NCBI GenBank assembly: GCA_965212125.1
Contig: OZ243045.1
Location: 124,001 to 188,000 of the forward strand
Origin: CAYRJD01 sp965212125
GTDB lineage: Bacteria > Actinomycetota > Acidimicrobiia > Acidimicrobiales > Poriferisodalaceae
Direction: 5' to 3'
DNA length: 64,000 nucleotides
In this document: positions 26,821 to 34,529 of the stretch, in pieces
How the letters are laid out: every line of letters starts with the position of its first letter
How positions within the stretch are numbered: the stretch's first letter is position 1
Translations under genes and position numbers: made by a program
Notes under the pieces: model-generated
Seen by the model: the letters and a program-made list of their open reading frames with translations, nothing else
Told to the model about the DNA's origin: nothing
Databases searched by the model: none

Positions 26821-26959
26821 ACAGCACAGAGACGAGGGCCGCAAAGCCCGTCGCCAGCATGGCTACGACAACGATGATCGCCGTCCAATAAAAGAACGGG
26901 TTCCGCCGCCGCAGTGGCAACAAGTTGCCGATTGAGTCGTAAGAGTTTCGTCTGCGCAC
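26819..26959 (-). CDS. 46-residue single-pass membrane protein
   Basis: A short gene, GTG at 26959 to TAG at 26821-26819, encoding a 46-residue protein. It has a basic N-terminal half (MRRRNSYDSIGN, then LPLRRRNPFFYW) and a C-terminal transmembrane helix (TAIIVVVAMLATGFAAL). The positive-inside pattern and proper codon periodicity support it; competing frames in this gap look like shadows. The function is unknown. It lies between the DUF4333 lipoprotein gene and the nfuA-like gene on the same strand. Confidence 0.65.
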   Translation of the reverse strand: MRRRNSYDSIGNLLPLRRRNPFFYWTAIIVVVAMLATGFAALVSVL

Positions 26960-26983
26960 TGTTTCGCTCTGCCCGTCCGCCCG

Positions 26984-27499
26984 CTAGCTGATTTCCCACT
27001 CGAAGGCTGCATCTTCGGAGGTAATGGTCACGCTGACCTCACTGGTTTGTTGGTTGTCTGTGTCGGTCAAGGTGCAACTGATCTTATTTCCCACTAGCAC
27101 CACCAGGTATTCACTGTCGCCACAGTCGGTGCGGATGTTGCGGCCCAGATCGCGAGCGGTCGCTTGGCTGAGCGAGGCTTCCATGCGGATCACGTTCAAA
27201 ACCGCATGGCGCCGCTTCACCTCAAACCTGCCTTGCGCGTCGATGATGCTTATCTGGGCTTCGTAGTACTGGCCTTCAACTTCTGCGTCGCAGAGAAACT
27301 CCGAGCCCGAGGTAAGGGACGCCTCATCGGGGCAGTCAACGTTGGCAAGGACAGCCGGGGCGACGTGCCGCTCCAGCTCAACGACCAAGTTGCGCTCTAT
27401 GTCGGTCTGGCTTATGCCGCCGCAAGCCGTCAGCAACAGCAGGCTCGCCACCAGCAGCGCCAACGTGGTTTTCGCGGCCTTCAATTTTGCGGCCTTCAA
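26984..27499 (-). CDS. DUF4333-domain lipoprotein
   Basis: A 171-residue secreted lipoprotein. The signal peptide ends in the lipobox LLTAC, then a DUF4333-like domain (about 30-100) with the CPDEASLTSGSEFLCDAEVEG pattern of paired cysteines, and a second half that repeats a similar theme (TDCGDSEYLVVLVGNKISC). The function of DUF4333 is unknown; it is common in actinobacterial envelopes. The start is TTG at 27499 or TTG at 27484, because the first 15 bases are tandemly duplicated. Two further 15-bp units lie just upstream. Confidence 0.75.
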   Translation of the reverse strand: MKAAKLKAAKTTLALLVASLLLLTACGGISQTDIERNLVVELERHVAPAVLANVDCPDEASLTSGSEFLCDAEVEGQYYEAQISIIDAQGRFEVKRRHAVLNVIRMEASLSQATARDLGRNIRTDCGDSEYLVVLVGNKISCTLTDTDNQQTSEVSVTITSEDAAFEWEIS

Positions 27500-27544
27500 T
27501 TGCGTGGGCTCATTCGACGCGGGTTCATTCGACGCGGGTTCATT
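27470..27544. repeat. 15-bp tandem duplications at the 5' end of the DUF4333 gene
   Basis: Two near-identical 15-bp units at 27470-27499 encode LKAAK twice at the N-terminus. A second, unrelated 15-bp unit (TTCATTCGACGCGGG on the plus strand) occurs twice plus a partial copy at 27509-27544. Confidence 0.88.
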
Positions 27545-27560
27545 CGGGCAAACGGGCGGG

Positions 27561-29249
27561 CTAGAAAAATGCGCGCTCGGTGTAGCGACCGAACACCCCT
27601 GCCAAAGTGTTCGTCACCTCACCCAGCGTGGCCTTTGCGCGCACGGTTGCTATCAGGTCGGGCATCAGATTGGCGTCGGTTTCGGCTGCGCGTGCCAACG
27701 AAACCAGAGCCTCATCCACGGCCGCCTGGTTTCTGTCGTTCCGCATTTGCTTGAGATTGCGAACCTGTGTGGCTTCGTCATCGTTGGTGATCTTTAGCAG
27801 CTCAACCTCGTCGTCTTCATTGCCTTCGGTGAAGTCGCTGGCGCCAACCACGACTCGCCGCCCAGCGTTTATTTTCTTTTCGAAGTCATAGGCCGAATCG
27901 GCAATGCTCAACTGATACCAGCCCTCTTCAATCAGATTGAAGGCGCCCTCCAGCATTGAACCTTCGCCGGCGGCGTCAATATGGCTGAACATTTCTTCGG
28001 CTTCGGTCTCTAGTCGATTGGTCAGATCCTCCACGAACCAGCTGCCGCCAAGCGGATCAACCACGTTCGTCACTCCGGTTTCGTGAGCGATGATTTGCTG
28101 AGTGCGAAGGGCGATGCGGGCGGCCTTGTCGGTGGGTAGGGCCAGCGCCTCATCCATGGAGTTTGTGTGCAGGCTTTGCGTGCCGCCCAAAACTCCGGCC
28201 AGCGCCTCAATGGCGGTTCGGGCGATGTTGATTTCGGGCTGCTGCGCGGTGAGCGACACCCCCGCGGTTTGGGTGTGGAATCGCATGCTGAGCGACCGGG
28301 CGTCTTTGGCGTCGTAGCGCTCTTTCATCCAGCGCGCCCAGATGCGGCGAGCGGCGCGGTATTTCGCGATCTCTTCAAAGAAGTCAATGTGCGCGTTGAA
28401 AAAGAAGCTGAGGCGTGGCGCAAACTCATCCACGTCCAGGCCTTTTTGCTGGGCGGCCTCAATGTAGGCAAAGCCGTTCGCCAGCGTGAACGCCAGCTCT
28501 TGCGCGGCGGTGGAGCCCGCCTCACGAATGTGGTAGCCGCTAATGGAGATTGAGTTCCAGAGCGGCATTTCATTGGTGGCGAACTCAATGGTGTCCGCCA
28601 CCAAACGCATCGACGGTCGTGGCGGGAAGACCCATTCCTTTTGCGCCTGGTACTCCTTCAAAATGTCGTTTTGCAAAGTGCCGCCGAGCTTTGAGCGATC
28701 AGTGCCGGCGTTCTCGGCGTTGGCGACGAACATGGCCCAAATCGTTGCGGCGGGAGCGTTGATGGTCATTGACGTGGTCGTGGCGCCCAGGTCAATGCCG
28801 TCATAGAGGGCGGCCATGTCGTCAACCGAATCCACGGCCACGCCGCAGCGACCAACTTCGCCCAACGACATCGGGTCGTCGCTGTCAAGCCCCATCAATG
28901 TTGGCATGTCAAAAGCCGTTGAGAGGCCGTCGCCGCCAGCTGCGAGGATGGCCTTGAAGCGCTCATTGGTGTCGGTGGGTGTGCCGAACCCGGCGAACAT
29001 CCGCATGGTCCACAGACGCCCGCGATAGCCCGCTGCATGCACGCCGCGGGTGTAGGGATATTGCCCCGGCCAGCCAATGTTTGGATCTGCGTCCGGTGGG
29101 TCGCCTGCAGGTCCATCCGGCGGCCCATCCGGCGGTCCATACAGCGGTGCGAGCTCCACGCCACTCATCGTGTCAAAGTCGGCGTCGCGCAGATTTACCC
29201 GCTCAAAATCCTCGCGCCAGCGTTGCTTGCCCGCGTTTTTGTCCGTCAT
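27561..29249 (-). CDS. B12-dependent acyl-CoA mutase, large subunit (isobutyryl-CoA mutase-like residues)
   Basis: A 562-residue substrate-binding TIM-barrel subunit of the methylmalonyl-CoA mutase family without its own B12 domain; the stand-alone domain at 8206-8634 is the likely partner. The catalytic His240 (SISISGYH) is present. At the two selectivity positions it has Phe85 (MRMFAGFG) and Gln203 (QAQKEW) where methylmalonyl-CoA mutase has Tyr89 and Arg207; Phe and Gln are the residues reported for isobutyryl-CoA mutase. So the substrate is probably isobutyryl/butyryl-CoA or a relative rather than methylmalonyl-CoA (inference). Residues 37-55 hold repeated PDGPP units. ATG at 29249. Confidence 0.88.
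   Translation of the reverse strand: MTDKNAGKQRWREDFERVNLRDADFDTMSGVELAPLYGPPDGPPDGPAGDPPDADPNIGWPGQYPYTRGVHAAGYRGRLWTMRMFAGFGTPTDTNERFKAILAAGGDGLSTAFDMPTLMGLDSDDPMSLGEVGRCGVAVDSVDDMAALYDGIDLGATTTSMTINAPAATIWAMFVANAENAGTDRSKLGGTLQNDILKEYQAQKEWVFPPRPSMRLVADTIEFATNEMPLWNSISISGYHIREAGSTAAQELAFTLANGFAYIEAAQQKGLDVDEFAPRLSFFFNAHIDFFEEIAKYRAARRIWARWMKERYDAKDARSLSMRFHTQTAGVSLTAQQPEINIARTAIEALAGVLGGTQSLHTNSMDEALALPTDKAARIALRTQQIIAHETGVTNVVDPLGGSWFVEDLTNRLETEAEEMFSHIDAAGEGSMLEGAFNLIEEGWYQLSIADSAYDFEKKINAGRRVVVGASDFTEGNEDDEVELLKITNDDEATQVRNLKQMRNDRNQAAVDEALVSLARAAETDANLMPDLIATVRAKATLGEVTNTLAGVFGRYTERAFF
29113..29148. repeat. Three 12-bp tandem units inside the mutase gene
   Basis: CCATCCGGCGGC, CCATCCGGCGGT and CCATACAGCGGT follow one another in frame and encode the Pro/Asp/Gly-rich insertion near residue 40 of the mutase large subunit. 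Confidence 0.9.
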
Positions 29250-29298
29250 AGCGGTTGCTAGCCTAGCTACTGATTTGCGAGCAACTTAAGGAATGACA

Positions 29299-29934
29299 AT
29301 GGCACTTCAACTAGGCGATACCGCACCCGACTTCACTGCTGACTCAACGTCTGGCACTATCCAACTGCATGATTATTTGGGCGACTCCTGGGGAGTGTTG
29401 TTTAGCCACCCGGCCGATTTCACGCCCGTCTGCACCACCGAGCTTGGTCGTGTGGCGGCTCTAAAGAGCGAGTTTGACAAGCGCAATGTGAAGGTGCTGG
29501 GCCTGAGCGTGGACGGGTTGAGCGACCACGAAACGTGGTCGGCCGACATTGCCGAAACGCAAGGCACGGCGCTCAACTTCCCGCTCATTGCCGACCCGGA
29601 TCGCAAGGTGTCCGACGCTTACGGCATGGTTCATCCCAAGGCCAGCGACACGATGACCGTGCGCTCGGTGTTTGTGATCGGACCTGACAAGGCCGTCAAG
29701 CTGACGCTGACATACCCGGCCAGCACGGGACGCAACTTCAATGAGATTTTGCGGGTGATTGATTCTTTGCAGCTGACCGCAACGCACAAGGTGGCTACGC
29801 CGGTTGATTGGGAGAACGGTCAGGATGTGATCATCGTGCCGGCGTTGAGCGACGAGGAAGCCAAGGAGCGCTTTCCGAATGGCTGGAACGCACCCAAGCC
29901 CTACCTGCGCATTACCGCACAACCGGGCACCTAG
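29299..29934 (+). CDS. 1-Cys peroxiredoxin (Prx6 subfamily)
   Basis: A 211-residue peroxiredoxin with a single cysteine, the peroxidatic Cys45 in ADFTPVCTTEL, and the Prx6-type C-terminal extension with DVIIVPALSDEEAKERFP. It reduces hydrogen peroxide and organic or lipid hydroperoxides. With no resolving cysteine, an external thiol must recycle it; mycothiol is plausible since mshC is present in the window. The ATG at 29299 is preferred because AAGGA lies 6 bases upstream; the ATG at 29293 is too close to it. The equivalent position in some relatives is Sec, but here the codon is TGC. Confidence 0.93.
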   Translation: MALQLGDTAPDFTADSTSGTIQLHDYLGDSWGVLFSHPADFTPVCTTELGRVAALKSEFDKRNVKVLGLSVDGLSDHETWSADIAETQGTALNFPLIADPDRKVSDAYGMVHPKASDTMTVRSVFVIGPDKAVKLTLTYPASTGRNFNEILRVIDSLQLTATHKVATPVDWENGQDVIIVPALSDEEAKERFPNGWNAPKPYLRITAQPGT

Positions 29935-29991
29935 CCACAACCAAATATCTAGCCGGCGGAGCGGCCCCGCGGTTACGCAGTCTGCGGCCCT

Positions 29992-30011
29992 GCGGGCGAG
30001 CCCGAGCCCGC
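29992..30011. terminator. Possible shared terminator hairpin between peroxiredoxin and pncB genes
   Basis: GCGGGC (29992-29997) and GCCCGC (30006-30011) can pair around an 8-base loop in the spacer between two convergent genes. No U-tract follows, so it is a weak candidate. Confidence 0.35.
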
Positions 30012-30013
30012 GG

Positions 30014-31306
30014 CTAATCCACCTGGGCGTGGAACTCTGGCTGCGCGTCTAGGCGACGCATCTGCTCAGGTATCTGCTTGCGTGTCGTTAGGTGGAACTG
30101 CCTGTCCTGCATGAGGGTGTGCGGGTAAACGGCCTGCCCGTTGCGCACCAGATGAACGTGCAGCGGATGGCTTCCGGCCGGGCCGGGCTTGTCTTGTTCC
30201 ACTAGTACCTCCGCACGGGCGACACCGTCAATCACCACCCGGTAGGGCCGCACCACTCCGCCGCGGGTTGCTTTGCCTTCGGATTGCTTTGCCACTGGCA
30301 CGACCGGTTCATGTATGCCGCTGTTGCGCGCGACGGCCACCATTTTGTAAACCATCTCCGCGGTGGCGTAGCCCGAACCCACCACTAGCTGCGTGCCCAC
30401 GCCGTAGCCGTCAATCGGGCAGTCGGCCAGTTCGTTGATGCGGTATTCGTCAAGATCGCCCGACACCACAATGCGCGTTTGTTGGCCACCTTCGCCGTCA
30501 AGCAGGGCGCGTACCTTGCGCGACTCAACGGCTAGATCGCCAGAGTCAATGCGAACCGCGCCGGGCACTCCGCCTAGCCGTTTGGCGGCGGACATTGCTC
30601 GTTTAAGTCCCGCTTCAATCTCGTAGGTGTCAATCAACAAGGTGGTTTCAAGCCCGTGCGCGCGCAGCTGTGCTTCAAACGCGGCTTCTTCATCGTCGTG
30701 GGCGAGCGTGAAGGCGTGCGCTGAGGTGCCAGCGGTGGGGATGCCGTGCAGGTAGCCGGCTTTCAAGTTGGAGGTGGCGTCAAAGCCGACCAGCCAGGCG
30801 GCGCGGGCGGCAGCCACGGCGGCGGCTTCGTGTGTGCGGCGTCCGCCCATTTCGATTATGTGGCGACCGTTAGCGGCGTCGTGCATGCGGGCGGCGGCCG
30901 AAGCCACGGCGCAGTCATGGTTGAGCACCGACAGCACCAGTGTCTCAACTAGCAACGCAGCTCCGAACTCTGCGTCCACACGCAGCACCGGGCTGCCCGG
31001 CAAGTAGAAGTCGCCTTCGCGATAGCTCCAGACGTCGCCGTCAAATCGAAACTCACTTAGATGGCTGAGCAGGTCGTCGCTGAAGCGTCCAAGGCTTTCA
31101 AGGTAGGTGAGCGTGTCTTCGTCAAAGGAGAAGTCGGCTAGCAGCTCCGCCAAGCGACCCGGCCCGGCAACCACGCCGTAGCCACGCCCGCGCGGCAGGC
31201 GGCGAGCGAATACTTCAAAGCAAGCCCGCCGGTGTGCAACGCCCGACCGCAGTGCCGCGTCAAGCATGGTTAGCTCGTAGAGGTCCGTCAATAGTGCGTT
31301 CGGCAC
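30014..31306 (-). CDS. pncB: Nicotinate phosphoribosyltransferase
   Basis: A 430-residue enzyme of the NAPRTase family that makes nicotinate mononucleotide from nicotinate and PRPP in the NAD salvage pathway. Recognisable parts are the N-terminal LLTDLYELTMLDA, the central GRHIIEMGGRRTHEAAAVAAA with the family Arg-Arg-Thr segment, and IRIDSGDLA/VVSGDLDEYRI of the phosphate-binding barrel. GTG at 31306 starts it, about 50 bases downstream of the acyl-CoA dehydrogenase gene on the same strand. Stop TAG. Confidence 0.93.
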   Translation of the reverse strand: MPNALLTDLYELTMLDAALRSGVAHRRACFEVFARRLPRGRGYGVVAGPGRLAELLADFSFDEDTLTYLESLGRFSDDLLSHLSEFRFDGDVWSYREGDFYLPGSPVLRVDAEFGAALLVETLVLSVLNHDCAVASAAARMHDAANGRHIIEMGGRRTHEAAAVAAARAAWLVGFDATSNLKAGYLHGIPTAGTSAHAFTLAHDDEEAAFEAQLRAHGLETTLLIDTYEIEAGLKRAMSAAKRLGGVPGAVRIDSGDLAVESRKVRALLDGEGGQQTRIVVSGDLDEYRINELADCPIDGYGVGTQLVVGSGYATAEMVYKMVAVARNSGIHEPVVPVAKQSEGKATRGGVVRPYRVVIDGVARAEVLVEQDKPGPAGSHPLHVHLVRNGQAVYPHTLMQDRQFHLTTRKQIPEQMRRLDAQPEFHAQVD

Positions 31307-31354
31307 CAGATCTAACCTAACGCCAGGGCGTAGTAACCCGACCTCCTAGGAGAC

Positions 31355-32569
31355 TTAAGAGGCGGCGCCAGCGCCAGCCCCTACCGACTCGGCCCATGTT
31401 TTGCCCTTGTTCGGGCTGACGTCGTGCGGCAAGCCCAAGTTCCGCTCGGCGATGATGTTGCGCTGCACCTCAGAGGTACCGCCACCGATGGTGAGCGCAG
31501 GCGAAAACAAGAATCCGCCGTGCCAGCTGTTCCATCCCTCAACCACGGACTGCTCCTTAGGAAAGTTCGGGCTGGTGCCAAGCGGGCCTGTCTCCGACAA
31601 CATGCCGTGCGATCCGGCTAGGTCTTTTGCTAGCTCCATGATGTGCTGACCGTGGTCGTCGGCCAGCGCCTTGCGCACCGATGCCTCCGGGCCTGGTTGT
31701 CGCCCGGCGATGCGCGCGCTCAAGGTTCGCAGGCGGATTAAGCGCAGCACCTCAGATTCAATATGCAGGCGTACGGCACGATCACGCAGCACCGGGTCTG
31801 ACAGTTCGCCAGTGTCGCGAACCAAGTTCAGCAGGTCAGTTGCGCTGGGTCCGCTGCCCCAGAGAGCGCCCTCGCCTGACAGCGACACGCGCTCGTTTCC
31901 AAGCGTTACCTTCGCCAAGCGCCAGCCGTCGTTTTCGGCACCGATCAGGTTTTCGGCCGGCAGTTCCATGTCGGTAAATACGGTTTCGTTGAACGAATAG
32001 GCCGTTGTCATGTCAATGATTGGGCGCAACTCAAGGCCGGGGGTGTCCATCGGGCAGATGAAATATGAAACGCCACGGTGCTTGGCTACGTGCGGATCGG
32101 TGCGCGCAATAAGAATGCCCATTTCGCTGTGGTGCGCGCCCGACGACCAAATCTTTGAGCCGTTAACGATGTAGCGGTCGCCGTCGCGCACCGCTCGGGT
32201 GGAAAGGCTGGCGAGGTCGGAACCGGAATCTGGCTCGCTAAACAGCTGACACCATTTGTGCTCGCCGGTAAGGATGCGCCAGAGGTAGCGCTTTTTTTGT
32301 TCGTCGGTGCCGCCGTGCAGGATGGTGGGTCCGGCCCAGCCCAGCCCGATGCCACCTGCCTCGCGGCGGATTTTGGCAGCGGACAGCTCTTCGTCGATGA
32401 TGATCTGATCCATCGGGCTGGCATCAAGCCCGTAGGGGCGTGGCCAGTGCGGAGCCACATAGCCAGCCTCGGCTAGGGCTTGCTGGGTGGGGGCGCCTTT
32501 GTGCTCGCTAATCCAACTGCGAATTTCTAATCTGCGGGGGTCGTTGTCGTCCGGCCAGTCAAAATCCAT
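31355..32569 (-). CDS. Acyl-CoA dehydrogenase
   Basis: A 404-residue flavoprotein of the acyl-CoA dehydrogenase family. FAD/substrate segments are clear: CQLFSEPDSGSDLASL, YIVNGSKIWSSGAHHSEMG, the helical C-terminal domain, and the closing GGGTSEVQRNIIAERNLGLP. The end of the protein matches the group found with steroid or branched-acid degradation in actinobacteria (FadE-like), but a specific substrate is not assignable. ATG at 32569; AGGAGAAG lies on the wrong strand to serve it. It is followed by pncB and preceded by the Nei2 gene, all on the minus strand. Confidence 0.92.
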   Translation of the reverse strand: MDFDWPDDNDPRRLEIRSWISEHKGAPTQQALAEAGYVAPHWPRPYGLDASPMDQIIIDEELSAAKIRREAGGIGLGWAGPTILHGGTDEQKKRYLWRILTGEHKWCQLFSEPDSGSDLASLSTRAVRDGDRYIVNGSKIWSSGAHHSEMGILIARTDPHVAKHRGVSYFICPMDTPGLELRPIIDMTTAYSFNETVFTDMELPAENLIGAENDGWRLAKVTLGNERVSLSGEGALWGSGPSATDLLNLVRDTGELSDPVLRDRAVRLHIESEVLRLIRLRTLSARIAGRQPGPEASVRKALADDHGQHIMELAKDLAGSHGMLSETGPLGTSPNFPKEQSVVEGWNSWHGGFLFSPALTIGGGTSEVQRNIIAERNLGLPHDVSPNKGKTWAESVGAGAGAAS

Positions 32570-32622
32570 GACTAAACATTAGAGGAGAAGCAGAGCACGC
32601 ACGCCATGAGCGGGCTCGCGCA

Positions 32623-32686
32623 GGGCTATGCCTTACAAGGGTTATGTCTGACAAGGGCTATGACTGACAAGAGCTATGCCTGGCAG
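32623..32686. repeat. Four 16-bp tandem repeats overlapping the 3' end of the nei2 gene
   Basis: Units of GGGCTATGNCTGACAA type start at 32623, 32639, 32655 and 32671 with exact period 16 and a few substitutions. The last unit contains the stop codon and final codons of the minus-strand DNA glycosylase gene; the rest fill the spacer. Confidence 0.92.
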
Positions 32687-33552
32687 GTGGGGCACCACCA
32701 GATGCGGCGCCCGGCCAGGTCGCTGGTCTGGATGGGTGTGCCGCAACGGCGGCAGGGCTCGGTGTCTCGCTTATACACATAGAGAGATTCAGAGCGCGGC
32801 AGGCGACCGGGTGTGGTTCCAGCGCCGTCCTTTGCGTCCTTGTCGGTGAGCGTGACGATGCGGTTTAGGCGAACCCCTCGCTGCAGCTGCTCAACTATCA
32901 GCACCCAAAGCGCTTTGGTTTGCTTTTCGGTAAGTGAGTTAGCGGGGCTGCGCGGATCTACCCCTAGCAAGAAGCTCAGCTCGGATCTGAACACGTTGCC
33001 GATGCCAGCCGTGACCGACTGATCAAGCAACACGGCTGCCAGCGGCGCTTTCTTGGCCATGAGCTTTTCAACAAATGCGGCGCATGCCTTGCCGTTTGGA
33101 CCGGAGCCTCGGCGCAACGGGTCCGGCCCTAGCTGCGCGGTGATCTGATCCCACTCACCCAGGTTGATTAGCTCGCAGGTATTCGGCGCGGTGAGGTCCC
33201 AGATCGTGTCGGCAGGCGCGACGCTGGCCGGCTTTGCGCCAGTCGGCTGACTAGCGGCCGCTTGCAGTCGTAGGCGAATCGTGTCGCGCGGCGGCGTGTC
33301 AGCCGGGACTCTGGTGAATTTTCCGATTAGGCCTAGATGCACATGAATGATCGTCGCCGCGCCACTGTTAGTAGCGCCGCAATGCAGCGCCAGGTGCTTG
33401 CCGTAAGCCTCGGTCTTGGCAAGCGGCAAGCCGTCAACCGCAGCCGCCAAGTCGGCTACTCGGCCTTGCGGGGAACTCGCCGACAGCACCTGCCCGCCCA
33501 GGTCTTTCCTAATGTCACGCGCTATGCGGTGTGTCGTATGACCTTCGGGCAT
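32674..33552 (-). CDS. Fpg/Nei-family DNA glycosylase, Nei2 type
   Basis: A 292-residue DNA repair glycosylase/AP lyase. Starting at ATG 33552 the protein begins MPEGHT, so Pro1 of the mature enzyme (after Met removal) and Glu2 are the catalytic pair; GHT is the Nei2/endonuclease VIII-like variant. The lysine in KTEAYGKHL, the helix-two-turn-helix and the C-terminal zinc finger (CRRCG...CPTC) are present. It should remove oxidised pyrimidines. Four codons further upstream (33564) the frame is also open but would mask the catalytic proline. It is divergent from the P1 peptidase gene with 45 bases between. Confidence 0.92.
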   Translation of the reverse strand: MPEGHTTHRIARDIRKDLGGQVLSASSPQGRVADLAAAVDGLPLAKTEAYGKHLALHCGATNSGAATIIHVHLGLIGKFTRVPADTPPRDTIRLRLQAAASQPTGAKPASVAPADTIWDLTAPNTCELINLGEWDQITAQLGPDPLRRGSGPNGKACAAFVEKLMAKKAPLAAVLLDQSVTAGIGNVFRSELSFLLGVDPRSPANSLTEKQTKALWVLIVEQLQRGVRLNRIVTLTDKDAKDGAGTTPGRLPRSESLYVYKRDTEPCRRCGTPIQTSDLAGRRIWWCPTCQA

Positions 33553-33597
33553 TGCCTTAAGCAAGTTAGCTAGTCCGCTACCGCTTAGCTTGTTGGC

Positions 33598-34503
33598 ATG
33601 GCGCTAGGTGTTGCCGATGTTCTAGTGGGGCATTGGACCGATGATGATGCGGTAACCGGAGTCACCGTCGTATTGCCGCCAGCCGGCACGCTCGGGGCGG
33701 TCGCCGTCAGGGGCGGCGCTCCTGGAACTCGTGAAGCGGCAGCCCTGTCAAGCACCGGCAGCGGCGTTGAATGCCACGGCGTTGTGCTTAGCGGTAACAG
33801 CGTGTTCGGGCTGGCCGCAGCCGATGGGGTGGTGCGGTGGTGCGTTGAACAAGAGCGCGGCCTGGTCATAAGAGACAGCATTATCCCGGTGGTGGGGTCG
33901 GCTGTGGTCTACGACATTCAGTCACCGACCAGCCAGCGAATCACAGCCGAAGCGGGGCGACTTGCCTGTGAGGCAGCCTCGGTAGATGAACCCGCCACGG
34001 GAAGCGTCGGAGTGGGTCGTGGCTGCACGGTTGGAAAGAGCGCCGGCCACGACTATGCGGTTGCGGGCGGGGTGGGCATGGCTGCCCGTTCAAGCGGCGA
34101 TCTTTCGGTGTCGGCGCTTGTGGCGGTGAACGCGCTGGGCGATGTGATTGACGAAGCCGGATCGGTGTTGGTTGGCTCAAGCGCTGATGCGAATGCGCCG
34201 CGCTACCCGTTTGTCGATCCAGAGCAAATACCGGGGTTTTATGTGCGGGCCTCTTCTCGCGGCCGCATGAACACGACCATCGGTTGCATCGTTACCAACG
34301 CAGCGCTGGACAAGCCCGCAGCTTGCCGAGCTGCCGACCTGGCACACACCGGCATAGCCAGGGCGATTGAACCGCCGCACACAGATTTCGATGGCGATGC
34401 TTTGTTTGTGTTGGCAACGGGGGAGGTGCCCGCCGCCGCCGATCTGGTTGCGCTGCTGGCGGCCGATGCAGTCGCTAGCGCAATACGAACTGCGGTTGCT
34501 TAG
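33598..34503 (+). CDS. P1 family (DmpA/L-aminopeptidase-D-esterase) peptidase
   Basis: A 301-residue Ntn-like hydrolase of peptidase family S58 (DmpA, BapA). Typical features are the N-terminal TGVTVVLPPAG, RGGAPGTREAAALSSTG, LSGNSVFGLAAADGV and the MNTTIGCIVTNAALDK segment, where the precursor is cleaved so that a Ser/Thr becomes the N-terminal nucleophile. Family members release N-terminal residues or beta-amino acids from peptides or act as esterases. ATG at 33598; stop TAG. Confidence 0.88.
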   Translation: MALGVADVLVGHWTDDDAVTGVTVVLPPAGTLGAVAVRGGAPGTREAAALSSTGSGVECHGVVLSGNSVFGLAAADGVVRWCVEQERGLVIRDSIIPVVGSAVVYDIQSPTSQRITAEAGRLACEAASVDEPATGSVGVGRGCTVGKSAGHDYAVAGGVGMAARSSGDLSVSALVAVNALGDVIDEAGSVLVGSSADANAPRYPFVDPEQIPGFYVRASSRGRMNTTIGCIVTNAALDKPAACRAADLAHTGIARAIEPPHTDFDGDALFVLATGEVPAAADLVALLAADAVASAIRTAVA

Positions 34504-34529
34504 CTAGCGCGGCTCGGGTGGCTGGCTAG

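Noticed and set aside
29299..29934. A second selenoprotein (peroxiredoxin)
   Set aside because: Some relatives have Sec at the peroxidatic position, but here the codon is TGC.
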